A stretch of 64,000 bases of DNA from Ilyonectria destructans (GCA_020740775.1 JAHEWK010000017.1:682001-746000); one strand, 5' to 3'; positions 12,009-22,520 are shown, counted from the first letter of the stretch. The notes: generated from the sequence alone by a model not told the origin. Program-made: numbers and translations.

Positions 12009-13667
12009 TCATAGCTCATCCTTTATAATTTTCTGGGTGTCAAACGTATCCTCACCATCATCAGGGATCAACTCCTTTGCAACTGAGGCAGAAGCCGTCG
12101 GATATGGGTAAAGAGGATGGATTTCCGCTCCTTCACCCTTCTGATGCTCGCCCAATGGGACAGTATCCAAACTGGTCGGCACCACACCATTCTCCACCCA
12201 TTCTTGTAGAGTATTAAACCCATTCAGAGGATAATGCACCCCTTGAGTCGCTGAGCAATGGGTCGCTCCAGGAACCTCGAAAAATCGATAGTAACTCGTA
12301 GTGTCCACGTTGTTCTGCATATCAAACGCGACGACACTGTCGTAGTATTGCCGCATGGAATTAATGCTAATGGCTTCGTCGTTGGTCGCATGCCAGGTGA
12401 TCATCTTCTTGCCTCCTTCTTGAAACTTTCTTAAATCAGGGTTGTTGCTACCAATCAAATCGTTGTATTCCCGCACACTTTGGTGGAACAGTTGTGTAAA
12501 CTCATCACGGAATACGGTGGTGACGTCGAAGGATGGGTCCTTCTTCAATAGTAGTCGAATCCAATCGCTTGCAATCGTGAATGGTCTACCCGCGGTACAG
12601 CTCTCGCCTGTACAGACGGTATTAGCTGTTGCCATGAAACCAACAGCTGCGGTACCATGAGTTGTTCCTGGGAAAAGTTGTTTTCCTTCGGCGTCCACTG
12701 GCCCCTGAATCATTGCCTTCGCGACTTCCACTACCCCCTTGGAGATGTTGATCTTGGTTCCTTCGCAGTCAAACTCTTTGTCGATGACTGTCTCTGGGTC
12801 GAATTGGCAAAGGTCACTTCGAGAGATGATTCCATCCTTGACCCCATCAATCTCATCACAAACTTCAATAGCAGCCATTCTGATGGCTTCGAACTGACAT
12901 GCAGATGGATACACCTGTGCTGTGTTCATGACCACTTGCGGCCATAACATCGACATCAAGAGAGCGGGGAAGCTCACTGCAGGACAGCTAGCCCAAATAC
13001 CATCATAGTCCTCAGGATGTCGCTGTGCTAGGTCAAGACCCTGCCTCCCGCCAGTTGAGCAGCCTTGCCAGTACGAGAACTTCGGCTCCTCTCCGTAGTA
13101 GCTTGCCACAACATGCTTGCTGATTAGAGTCATGTCGTGGACTGCTCGGTGTGCGAAGTTTGTGAGAAGTGGGAGAGCCAATTTCCTTGGGCTCTCCATG
13201 AGCCATGAATCCGCAGTTGAGAAGGGATTGTGGTTGTAGCCACCATCAGTAGCGGCAACAGCATAGCCCTGGTAAGCGAACAGAGACATGATGTCCTCGC
13301 CAATCTCGCCACTCAGCCATCCACCACCACCAACGCCGACGAAGCGTGAGTTGTAATTTTCAAGCGGCAGCCAGACGTGTACGGTGACCAAGTCACCCTC
13401 GCCAACGTGTGTATATGACACCGTGACATTGCAGGCACTAACACCCTCGGCGCCAATAAAACTCGATTCCGGCTTCCATCCAGAGTATCCTGTGTAGCCT
13501 TCAAGACGGGAGGCAGTGATCGTTGCCCCCTCTATTCCTGAAATCTTGGGGAATGAAAAGTTTTCCGGGACACAGGGATCCGCGGCGCCGGCAACCCGAG
13601 TCAGGGCCGCGGTGAGGAGAAACAGACATCGCTGCGAAGAGAACGATCCGTAAGTGTTGGAAGCCAT
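12009..13667 (-). CDS. tannase/feruloyl esterase family protein ending in KDEL
   Basis: Intronless 552-residue serine esterase of the tannase/feruloyl esterase family, which cleaves ester bonds of gallic or hydroxycinnamic acids. A signal peptide ends near AGA at residues 26-28. The nucleophile is Ser204 in QGCSTGGRQG, the likely Asp is Asp430 in HATNDEAIS and the His is His470 in GATHCS. Cys203 and Cys471 flank the triad, giving the family's CS-D-HC arrangement. A lid calcium-binding loop is visible as CDEIDGVKDGIISRSDLC (residues 270-287). Unusually, the last four residues are KDEL, encoded at 12012-12023 just before the TGA, which matches the eukaryotic ER-retrieval signal in a protein otherwise expected to be secreted. 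The 3' neighbour on the same strand is the DAO-type gene. The substrate (tannin or ferulate) cannot be decided by eye. Confidence 0.92.
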   Translation of the reverse strand: MASNTYGSFSSQRCLFLLTAALTRVAGAADPCVPENFSFPKISGIEGATITASRLEGYTGYSGWKPESSFIGAEGVSACNVTVSYTHVGEGDLVTVHVWLPLENYNSRFVGVGGGGWLSGEIGEDIMSLFAYQGYAVAATDGGYNHNPFSTADSWLMESPRKLALPLLTNFAHRAVHDMTLISKHVVASYYGEEPKFSYWQGCSTGGRQGLDLAQRHPEDYDGIWASCPAVSFPALLMSMLWPQVVMNTAQVYPSACQFEAIRMAAIEVCDEIDGVKDGIISRSDLCQFDPETVIDKEFDCEGTKINISKGVVEVAKAMIQGPVDAEGKQLFPGTTHGTAAVGFMATANTVCTGESCTAGRPFTIASDWIRLLLKKDPSFDVTTVFRDEFTQLFHQSVREYNDLIGSNNPDLRKFQEGGKKMITWHATNDEAISINSMRQYYDSVVAFDMQNNVDTTSYYRFFEVPGATHCSATQGVHYPLNGFNTLQEWVENGVVPTSLDTVPLGEHQKGEGAEIHPLYPYPTASASVAKELIPDDGEDTFDTQKIIKDEL

Positions 13668-14246
13668 GGCGGCTTGTTATGCAAGAAGCTGAATGATTGA
13701 GAACTGGCCAGCTCGTTTGACGATTTGCGATCAAGTTTGAATTTTCGCAGGTTGGTGAAGGGTATTTATGGACAACTTAGTATCGGGCTCTCATAACTCC
13801 CCGTTCCCGGAGTCTCACGACTTCCCGCCATCGTGCTACGCGTCTCCGTTTCACCGGTGGTACGCAACTCCACTTTTGCGGACCATGAATGTATGAGCTG
13901 GAGACAGACCGCAATTGTGATTTCCGGCCAGGGTCCAGGAAAGCGAGCGGGCGTGACCATTACATGCAGGCAAGATAAATGTCAGACCAGACCTATTGTA
14001 CTCGAGAATATCTGGCAGGAGTAGTAATACCTGCTCTTGGGTTCTTTGTGGTCTTGACATCTTTGCCTCGGCTAAATACCTAATCATCGACTTTAGAGTG
14101 ACGAAATCGAGGGCATTTCCTTGACTATATCAACGTCGTATCCGGCCTCCACTAGATGTACCAGCTGACACCACTACGTTCCAAACTAACGCGCTAATCT
14201 GCATTTGAGTAAATGTATTGCGACTAGGATTCTTTCGGAATTATGC
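13668..14246. other. intergenic, tannase promoter
   Basis: 579 bases. A minus-strand TATA-like box is at 13761-13770. No gene is seen. Confidence 0.55.
13761..13770 (-). promoter_or_regulatory. TATA-like box of the tannase-family gene
   Basis: On the minus strand this reads CATAAATACC, about 95 bases before the ATG at 13667. Confidence 0.35.
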
Positions 14247-16003
14247 CTAAATGAAACAGGAATCAATCCCATGATGTGCATCCCAGAAAGCCATTCGGTC
14301 AGGTGCAGGCCCATTCAATTCCATCCTTGGCTCGATATCCCAAATCTTTACCGTCTTGCTTCCTAGTTCAAGCTGTGGCCAACTCACTTCGCCCTCCACG
14401 TTTGGATTCCCAGTTCGCGCAAAGTTAATCCACGTCCGCATCAACGCCGCTGAGAGGGTCCGGTCATGATCAGTCCAGCCCCAGGGCCGCTTGTCAATAT
14501 TCCCAAAAGCATACATGACGTCGGCAGCATGAAATGCCCCTGCGTACTCTCGCTCCGCCGATCCGATCGCTATTGGTGGCGCGCGTAGGAATCGAGAGTA
14601 CCAAACTGGCGACTTGAGCATTCGTGACTGAAGCCGCGCAGCAGTCCAGGTTGACCACACGAAAATCTGATCCTGAATGAGATCCCAACTGGCGAACCTG
14701 GCCTCGTTATCGGTGCTCGCTGGGTAAAGTTTGAGAATATTCTCTGCGTGTGAAGGGAAAGTCTTCGTGACATATGCCTGGTACTCAGTCACAGTTTTGA
14801 TATGAGGGAGGCCTGATGCCTCGTTCCCGGTGTTGCTTGCAAGCATGGGAGTATCAATAACCGTGCCGGATAAGAAAGCTTGTAGGGGTGTCTGCTTCAT
14901 CACATGTCCATCAACTATGGGGTAGCCCGTATCAAACACATGCAAACTGATTTTGGCTCCTGGGATTATGTCAAAGGACCAACACCCTTTCATGCGAGGT
15001 ACTAAATGGGTAAAGTTAGCAATCGGCTCATGACATGCTGGAGAATTGTGATGCTTTTCCCAAAAGATGAATATCAGGACTGCAAACCCAGGGAACCAGT
15101 GACTCATATCTGAGAGTCACGGAGTGTGTTAAGAAGTAAGTAAGGGGCAGGGTTCTTACATTTAGCTGCCATAATCGTCTCTGCGGGCAACTTCCGCATT
15201 TTAGCGATGGATGGAGACCCTAGTATCTCAGCGAGCTCCGTTCCAGCCTGCTCTGCTGCAGCCAGTGTGGATAGATTTCCAGGATGCCCATGTCCATCTG
15301 CAGGCGGTGCCACTCCTGATCCGCTCATGGCAATGACTTTCGAAAACAATCCTTTGGCCAATGGTGAGGCTCGCAGTGCATGCACACTATTCCCGCCCGC
15401 CGAGACCCCAGCAAGGGTGACATTAGCAGGATCGCCACCAAAGACGGCGATGTTCCGTTGAATCCACTGTAGGGCAGCAATTTGATCCATGAGGCCGTAG
15501 TTCCCAGAGCCACCATAGCCGGACTCGGCAGTCAAATCTGGGTGTGCCAGAAAGCCAAAGCGGCCCAGTCGCCAATTAATCGAGACAACCGTGATACCCT
15601 CCGCAGCCAGTGCAGCGCCGTCGTATTGCGTGTTTGAGGCTGAGCCGAATTGGTGCGCTCCGAAGTGCAGCCAGACTATGACTGGTCGACCGGTGTCTTC
15701 AGCGCTCCCTGTCCATACATTTAGATACAGGCAGTCTTCACTGAAGTTGGTCTCCCCGCCTGAGTAGATTGATGTCGCCAGAGGTGGTTTCTGCATACTG
15801 CTTGGGCCATAATCCAGAGCACTTCGATGGTTTGTCCAAGGGCTCACAGGTTGCGGCGGCCGCCAGCGCAGGTCACCAACCGGAGGCTCCGCATAGGGGA
15901 CTCCTAGAAAACGGCGTAGGCCATTAGGGAGAATAAGGCCCTTCAATTCGCCGCTGTCAACGCTCACGTTTGGCATATTTGGGCCGGCGGATGTGTTTAG
16001 CAT
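14247..16003 (-). CDS. type-B carboxylesterase (alpha/beta hydrolase)
   Basis: Carboxylesterase of the cholinesterase/lipase type-B family. Exon 1 is 16003-15160; exon 2 ends at 14247. N-terminal motifs are FLGVPYAEPPVGDLRW and EDCLYLNVW; the nucleophile is Ser201 in LAGVSAGGNS; the catalytic His probably lies in GAFHAADVMYAFGN. The oxyanion-hole segment reads LHFGAHQFGSA where relatives usually have HGGGF. The intron is ambiguous: 15159-15002 (158 bases, with a good CTAAC branch site and ATTTAG acceptor) gives 532 residues, whereas 15159-15110 keeps frame but adds about 36 residues with a hydrophobic stretch (FPGFAVLIFIFW). I favour the long intron because the product then has normal family spacing before GYPIVDGHVM. 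There is no obvious signal peptide, so it may be intracellular. The substrate is unknown. Confidence 0.85.
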
Positions 16004-17108
16004 TGCTTGAATGTAAAAGATGTGGAAATAAGAGAGATTATTGCTGCAAGGAGGCGGCAGCGGTGGCCTTTATTAAGAGTATAAGACGTTACGACTGGTG
16101 ATGCATCCTGTGCCGGGAACCGAGTAAGGCCAAAACAAGTTGCTCACTCCACCCGTACGAAACGTGAAGGATCCGGCAAACAGTCGAGTCTGTCAGAATC
16201 AACAAATTGACGTACCCGAGAAGCCCGGTGTAAGCAGAATCTACGTGGCTGGATTAGTCTCGGGACCGATGCATCGCGTCGGGGCCGAGTTGGTGCAGGA
16301 CTCACACAAGGCGCTGAGAGCATTTCTCAAGATGAAGTGTTGATTGGCTTATTCGCTGAGAAAAGGTGGAACATGGCTTTAGGCAGAGCTGTTATCCAGC
16401 AGGCAACCAACACAACATCGTATCGAATTACGCCACAGGTGCCGAACGGGCCTGGCTGTACTCTGGCAGGGGCAAGTGACGAAACTGACAAGATTGGCTA
16501 AGCCGTGGGTGATCTCCCGCTATTTCTAGGTGCTTAGAGGGGATAGGGAGGAAATGAGATAAAATGGGAGACGAATAATCCGGAGGCATCAGCATTCAGG
16601 CCGTATGTCATGAGAGCAGTTATACGTGAAAGAAATGAGGAATAGGAGAAATATTTTAATGGAGACGGGAAATGATTTTAGAGGTAAAACCATGATTCAA
16701 TTGGCGATTTATAGATTTGAGTTGTTAAGCTGCCTATTCTAAAAATCAGTGTAGGGTAGCGATCTAAGTGTTGGGTGTGGAATATTAGTCCCACCACGCA
16801 ACTTGCTTCCTTGAAATGTTGTACTAGCAGATTTTATAGTTTGTCTCCAAAAGCTCGATAAGATCGCGATGAACTTGGAACATGTAGATCTAATCTGTTT
16901 GATATTGTGAAATGCTAACTCTGGGTTGGGTTAACGATAGATGGAAGCGAACAACAGGGCCTGGGCTGTGAATCTCATTCAAATTCAACGTGGGTATCTT
17001 GGCCTTGAACTAGCCGCAGGAAATCAACCAAAACCTTTTCGACAACTACAAGAAGCAAGACATAATGGAAATAAATCGTTAACTAAAACACCAGTTCCAG
17101 CCCAGTGC
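16004..17108. other. intergenic region of 1.1 kb
   Basis: Promoter of the carboxylesterase and 3' region of the GPI-anchored protein gene. The segment from about 16560 to 16900 is AT-rich. I see no gene or repeat. Confidence 0.5.
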
Positions 17109-18220
17109 TCAAATGAGATATAGAAGACTAAGTAAACCTGCACCTAGCATGTTAACACCCACACTAGCACCCAGTGTCATCGCACCATTGTCATCATCCT
17201 CATCGTCATCACCCTTGCTCTTCGTGCTCTCGCTTAGAACGCTGTCCCCTAGACTCTTCATACACGTCATTTGGCTGCTAGCATTTGTGATCAAGGTCCC
17301 GTTGCCGGGGAAGAAGACGATTAGGATGGGCGTGATTCCGTAAAGGTTCTTGGCAATGGTTGCAGCCGAGTTGTTTCCCTGGGCAAGAAATGTCACTTCA
17401 AGATTGTTCCGAAGCAATAGCGCCATAGTGACAGGATTTAACTTACGATGTATTCGTAAGACTCAACGACGTTTAGGTTGTCAGACTTGGGTAGAATTGG
17501 CCAGCAATTAGAAGACCCGTTTGTCTTTGTGGTAATTTCCGACAAGCCGGATAGGGCTGGCTGTGTTAGCATTTTATTTCTGGCCTGGGGTTTTGCAAGT
17601 AGCTGAGAGGTTAACCTACCCTTGACTTTGATGTTTGTCCAATTATCTGAACCTGTAAAGGACTTGCATTCGGAATCCAAGTTATCGTCAAACTCCTCCT
17701 GCAGCTTGGCGCACGCCTCATCGAGGGTAAGCCCATCGTAGTTAAATACCTTGGCGCGGTCATTCATAGCTGCCACGCAACTCTCCGACATGGCCTCTTG
17801 GCAGGTGCCTTGGCTTTCTTCATCATCGTCGCCATCGAATTTTACCATCGAAGTAGTGTTGTGGAAGAATAAAGCGCATGCACCCACGTTGCTGATGTCC
17901 ATCTCAGCAGGTGTGCCGAGGTAGAAGGTCTTTTCGTAGGAATATTGGCTGTCAGTCATATTTACTACCGAGACACCTTGCACCCAGGACACACCGGAGA
18001 GCGGCGAGGACGTGTTGACGGGAATCCTAGCGACTCCTATCACCGTAAAATTGTTGTCCACAACTCGGCAGTCATTGGTGGTGCCGCCCTCGACAGTGGG
18101 ACAACCGACGGTAGAGCACCCAACGATGCTCTCATTGTAGAACTGGGCAACAGCGCTACTGGCAGCACTCAGCGCGATGAGAGAGCTGGAGAATGCACGA
18201 AACATATTCATGGGAGCCAT
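17109..18220 (-). CDS. predicted GPI-anchored secreted acidic protein
   Basis: Family not recognised. Exons (minus) are about 18220-17620, 17556-17447 and 17378-17109, giving 326 residues. A signal peptide (MAPMNMFRAFSSSLIALSAA...) ends near VAQF. The ectodomain has paired Cys residues (CSTVGCPTV, ECKSF, NCWPI, MTCM), several N-glycosylation sequons (NES, NFT, NTS, NMT, NTT, NWT, NGS, NNS, NAS) and an acidic run (KFDGDDDEESQ). Near the end a hydrophilic KGDDDEDDDNG segment is followed by the hydrophobic tail TLGASVGVNMLGAGLLSLL, the classic GPI-attachment layout with the anchor site probably at the Asn/Gly before the tail. It is probably a cell-wall or plasma-membrane surface protein. The acceptor of the first intron was chosen to keep frame into ALSGLSEITTKTNG. 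Confidence 0.8.
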
Positions 18221-18963
18221 GGTGTTTTGGTGGTGTTGGGTATTTCCGAAAGAAGAATTGAAAGAATGTCAATCTAAGAGAAAAATAATTCGCAATCGGA
18301 TGAACGATACATGTAGGAAGTCCCTGGACTGAGTTGATTCGAGGTTAGATAATTCTCGGAAGAGGAATAGAGGGAGGACACTGGAAATGAAGGACACGCA
18401 GGTGACGTGTTTGGAAGGATTGTGGCGCTGCTGATGCCAAGAAATGCTTGAAACGTTGTGATCCTCCAGTTTCAGTGGCGACATTGTTTTCATGCATTGT
18501 CTTATGCTTGATGTTGTTTGGAGCCTGTTCACAGGCAATCCCTTGCACGGACCGACTTGGGGTCAATTTATTTCCCGCGTACGGTGAAACGACAGACAGC
18601 CTGATTTTCCTCTAGTCCCTAGTAAGCGTGGGCTGGATCACGGCGGGATCCTCAAGGTCCTGCGGCGAGTCGGGGTGATCTGTTTCAATTGAAAAGAAAA
18701 GTGGTGTACACGTTACTGCCAGTAGTGACCGACTGGTCTCTACACGGGGCGCTACAGATCGTGCATCCGTGGATCGCGATCGCACCCAGGATCCAAGGCA
18801 AACCCTTCACTATATAGGCAGCTTAACTGCACACCAGTGATGAGATATCCCTTTATTATAATGTATGCCATCATAATAGTAGAGATAACCACTTCGAGTG
18901 CTATGAACAATCCGCCCTTCTTTTCTCAAGTGTCATTGGTATTAAGCGGAACACCTATAGTGT
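18221..18963. other. intergenic region of 743 bases
   Basis: Promoter of the GPI-anchored protein gene and 3' side of the G1 peptidase gene. The minus-strand reading frames at 18269-18566 have no recognisable domain. No gene is called. Confidence 0.5.
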
Positions 18964-19873
18964 CTAGTCAAAGATTCCCTTATATCCAAGCCATCTGCAC
19001 GTTGTGCCGTCGAGTTCTACTATCTCACAGCTTGTAAGATACCTTCCACTGTTCGATTTAGGCTCCGCAGCCACGATGATCCCATCAGCCAGTGATGCCG
19101 CCTTGCCCGCTTCTGACACCGCCTTAATGTTGGTAAACGACAACTCGCCAAAATCAGGGAAGTAGGAGTCAGGATTCTCAGGCGTCATAAAGGTCTCAAT
19201 GATCCACTCTGCATGATTCGTGCACAACGTCCCATTCACCGGAGCTGCCAAGTCGACTTCAAATCTGCAAAGCAAGTTAGGATCGTGTAAAACAGAAATC
19301 CTCTCCAATGATCGCTTACTTCTTGTCCTGAGTGAGATTCTCCCAAGTAAATGTGCCAGTCGTGTTATCCTTCTGCGTCACAGTCATGCGCACATGATCC
19401 CCAATATCAGTCAGAATACCCTCAGTGTCGTCCAGAAAGATCGGTGGGTTGGGGAACCATTCATAGAAAGCAAAAACACCAAAGTCGCCCTCTTTGTCGT
19501 ACAGATAATAGTAACCTCCCTGGATGAGCCCTCCATTGTTGGCCCAATTCGGGCTGTCGCACGTGTTCTGGTCTCCGCCGATGCCGACCCAGACGGACGA
19601 GGCGTAGTATGCGCTGGAATTATATCCATACGGAAAAGTGATGTTTGGGATGACGACCTCTGCTGTGACGGATGCAAAGCGTGGGCCAGCGACTTCGCCT
19701 CCGTTCCAATTGTAGCTCGTCATGTGCTTCACATCTCGGGGCTGGTGTCGAGATTCGTTGTCAGGCGAAAGGCTACGAGGGATGAAGTTTTTTTCTTTCG
19801 CTGTCGCTAGGCTCAACGCATTTGCAATTGTGCTGGCAAGTAAAAGCACACTGCCAAGAAGCCTAACTGTCAT
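18964..19873 (-). CDS. G1 glutamic peptidase (eqolisin / aspergilloglutamic-type)
   Basis: Acid endopeptidase of family G1, which uses a Gln/Glu catalytic dyad, is resistant to pepstatin and is secreted at low pH by fungi. Exons (minus) are 19873-19320 and 19264-18964, giving 284 residues; the split AAA codon rejoins as QDKKFEVDLAAP. A signal peptide (MTVRLLGSVLLLASTIANA) is followed by a short propeptide with an Arg-rich stretch near residues 42-46. Mature-domain motifs are YNWNGGEVAG, SSVWVGIGGD, the putative catalytic Gln118 in GGLIQGGYYY, YEWFPNPPI, and the putative catalytic Glu204 in NHAEWIIETF. The propeptide is short, but total length is within the family range. It lies in the same neighbourhood as two secreted carboxypeptidases and an OPT transporter. 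Confidence 0.92.
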
Positions 19874-20419
19874 TGCGTGGGTGCGTTGAAATTTGAATGT
19901 TGACCATTAAAGGCAAATTGTTTAAAGGTGGAAGAGTAGTTTCTCGATGTTGGTTTACCTGGGTGCTTCATCTTTATACCTTGTCACTTATCGCAAATAG
20001 CATTTACTAGAAATCAGCCGATTTTCCGGTATATACGTCTACTTGTGGGACCTCTAGTCAAGCGATTCCCTTGGGAGCGCGCGGCCCAAGTATCCAATTC
20101 TTAGCCAAACTTTAGACTCCGCTGTCATCTAACTCGAAATCATTATATGCAAGGGTGACCCTAGCCTAGACATGTCAGAAGACCAAAGTACCCTGTCGAC
20201 GTTCCTTGAATCGGTTTGTACGGATAAGGAACCGAAAGTTAGCTTTCTAGCTTGTGGTCTCGTCTCAGACGACTTTGTACACAGCCCTTCGGATGGGTCG
20301 GCTGACTCTAGTTTCCAATTTTCGGAGGCTTCGGCAAAGCTTAAAATACCGTATTTTCTATGCACCGACAGCGAGACGTCATTTCATAGTGTCAGGGCCC
20401 AAAGTTCCGGATCCACCCC
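19874..20419. other. intergenic, G1 peptidase promoter
   Basis: About 550 bases up to the transposase relic. The first part of the 142-residue plus-strand reading frame (20172-20600) lies here but shows no motif and runs out of frame across the relic, so it is not called. Confidence 0.45.
19971..19980 (-). promoter_or_regulatory. TATA-like box of the G1 peptidase gene
   Basis: On the minus strand this reads GGTATAAAGA, about 98 bases before the ATG. Confidence 0.4.
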
Positions 20420-20790
20420 AATGCCGTTATCCGGAAATGCCTCAGGAGGCCGGAATACTCGCCTAAATCCTTCGACAAGAAGCCCTAGGCTATGCTCCTT
20501 CTCACAGTCAAGTCCCTGCCACGGTGACTGCCCTCTTGAAACAACAAGGCCAGAAAAGTGCCATCGGCGTGCACTGGATAGCCAGGTTCATGAAACGTAA
20601 TCCCACCATCAAGACAAAGATAGGGAAACGCTAGGAGGTCCGAGGTTTAATTCTTTTACTCTAATGCCCGCCAATTGGTATTTTGATATCAGCGAGAGAG
20701 CATATGGTTGGATTAAGCCAGAAAACACAGTCTTCGGATTCATTCTCCAAGTAGAGTACACTATGGACACACAGCCGGAAGGTCGGTGCT
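20420..20790 (+). pseudogene. relic of a pogo/Fot-type (CENPB-HTH) transposase
   Basis: Translation with interruptions gives PEMPQEAGILA, stop, ILRQEALGYAPSHSQVP, then VTALLKQQGQKSAIGVHWIA and RFMKRNPTIKTKIGKR, then a stop at about 20631. This matches the second helix-turn-helix (CENPB DNA-binding) domain of fungal pogo/Fot-like transposases, where WIL-QEALGYAPSHSQ, GxxWxxRFxxRNP and KTKxGKR are usual. In another frame 20640-20790 reads FNSFTLMPANWYFDISERAY, a plausible remnant of the segment around the first catalytic Asp. No complete transposase or terminal repeats are seen, so it is an old, broken copy. This is recognition by family pattern; no alignment was run. Confidence 0.7.
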
Positions 20791-20982
20791 GACGAGCCAC
20801 CAGAAGCGGCCAACTAGCACCCTGGGGTCAGTCCCCGAGATAGGAATTGAATGCTCTCATGACAAAACACGTATAGGTCTTTTGTTGTTACGTTTGACAA
20901 TGTTCAATCGTGAATTGAGGTAACCAAGCTGTATTGAAAGCTGAGGTAGCTAAATGTTCTACTTAATGTGTAAGATGCTTGC

Positions 20983-22413
20983 CTACGCCAGGAAGGTGAG
21001 ATCCTTGACATGCTCATTGACGAAAGCAGGAATAAAATCCGTAGTCTGGTACCAACTTGGCTTTTTCATGGCGTCGTAAATAGCCTTGCCATTGATAACA
21101 AGACCCTGGAACGTGACATTCTCAATATTGCGGGTTTCGTCATATCCTGCAATGATGGCTGTGGATGCATGGGTTCCAGTATAGTTAAGGTTACGGATCA
21201 TGATATTCTTGATCCCTCTTCCTGGAGAGGTGTTGTATTTGGAATTGTTCATGACCCTGAGGGTGAATAACTCGCCGAGGCGGAAGTCCTCCACTCGGAC
21301 ATCCGAGATGAGGACGTCCTCGACTAAGTTGCTGTCGCCTGGGTTGATAGCAATGCAGCCCTGATATCCGACTTGGGCCTCACGATGATCCAGAATATCA
21401 ATGTTCTCGATTGTTAGATCAGAGATTGTCTCAGGGTTATCAGAGTTGCCATGGGTGCCAATGTTGACTGGGTGGGCGACGTCAGCCCAGAGGGATGAGT
21501 CCTTGATGGTGATATTATTGGAGTCGCCCCACCAGTTGTCGCGATGGCTGTAGATGGCGATACAGTCATCCGAGTTGCGCATGAAGACTCTCTCGACCAG
21601 AACATTCTTGGAGCAATAAAAGTCCATGCCGTCACCCCAACCAACAGCACTGAATGACTTGACATCACGGATATGGAAGCCAGTTGCTTGGCCTCCGCCA
21701 ATATTTGCACTAATGAGAGTGATGCCCTCAATCAATGTATCTTGGGCGTAGGCGGTCGCAATGCCAGACGTAGGCTTGTAGATCATGCCTCGGCCGCGAA
21801 TTGAAGAACCTGTGGTGTTGGTGAGGGTGACGCCTGCTCGGAGCACTGCACCGCCAGCAAGGTAGAGAGTCTTGCCAGAGGGGACGTTGACCACTCCACC
21901 GGTAACGTCATGGACGCCGGCGCCGTAGTAGAGAACATCCGGGTCGGTGGAGGAGGGAACATGGGTCTGAATATTGGCGGCAGCAACGTGCAGAACGTCG
22001 AAGGTTTGATTGTTGACTTGGATGATGAGATTCTGGGGCTTAGAGATGGTGAAGTTTACCCAGCCATCTACTATTGGCGGGACGATACCGTAAGAGTCTG
22101 GGCGGACGCGGACATTCTGAGCGACGGCATTGTTGTACCTGACGGCGATCTCAACACTGCCGGTGAAATCAAAGTACGCATACGATGAGGTCCTCACAGC
22201 AGCTGAGCCGGTGGTAGTGTTGATCTCATGCAGGCCAATCTGATAAATGTCTAGAGGCTGCCATGCGGCCCTGTGGCGATTTGTGCGGACATTGGCAGTA
22301 AAAGCGGTGCTCTTGGTGATGCCCGATGGGACGGGATATGTCGTAAGCTTAGCCTCCACTCCGCAGAGCAAGGCTGAAATGAGAACGAGAGGTTTGATGA
22401 TCATGATCGACAC
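20983..22413 (-). CDS. right-handed beta-helix glycosidase, GH28-like
   Basis: Intronless secreted protein of 476 residues, probably acting on pectin-type or related polysaccharide. The signal peptide is MSIMIIKPLVLISALLCGVEA. An N-terminal beta domain (to about residue 150) is followed by a beta-helix region with the core motifs GWGDGMDFYCSKNV and MRNSDDCIAIYSHR, which resemble the NxD and DD catalytic positions of GH28 polygalacturonases. The third GH28 motif (GHGxSIGS) is replaced by NIGTHGNSDNPE, so this is an atypical member and could belong to a neighbouring beta-helix family such as GH49. Many sequons suggest glycosylation. It is divergent from the alginate-lyase-like gene at 23660, sharing a 1.25-kb intergenic region with a strong hairpin. 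The activity should be treated as unassigned. Confidence 0.8.
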   Translation of the reverse strand: MSIMIIKPLVLISALLCGVEAKLTTYPVPSGITKSTAFTANVRTNRHRAAWQPLDIYQIGLHEINTTTGSAAVRTSSYAYFDFTGSVEIAVRYNNAVAQNVRVRPDSYGIVPPIVDGWVNFTISKPQNLIIQVNNQTFDVLHVAAANIQTHVPSSTDPDVLYYGAGVHDVTGGVVNVPSGKTLYLAGGAVLRAGVTLTNTTGSSIRGRGMIYKPTSGIATAYAQDTLIEGITLISANIGGGQATGFHIRDVKSFSAVGWGDGMDFYCSKNVLVERVFMRNSDDCIAIYSHRDNWWGDSNNITIKDSSLWADVAHPVNIGTHGNSDNPETISDLTIENIDILDHREAQVGYQGCIAINPGDSNLVEDVLISDVRVEDFRLGELFTLRVMNNSKYNTSPGRGIKNIMIRNLNYTGTHASTAIIAGYDETRNIENVTFQGLVINGKAIYDAMKKPSWYQTTDFIPAFVNEHVKDLTFLA

Positions 22414-22510
22414 TCGGTTAACCGGGAGTGGCAGACAATTTGTATCAGAAGAGTGGGCTGAGAGGATGAGTTGTGCTGCGAAATGAAACCCTAGCTGCCG
22501 CCAACGCCTT

Positions 22511-22520
22511 TAATATACAT
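22511..22520 (-). promoter_or_regulatory. TATA-like box of the GH28-like gene
   Basis: On the minus strand this reads ATGTATATTA, about 100 bases before the ATG at 22413. Confidence 0.45.

Noticed and set aside
20172..20600. 142-residue plus-strand reading frame
   Set aside because: Its second half is a different frame of the pogo-type transposase relic and the first half has no recognisable features.
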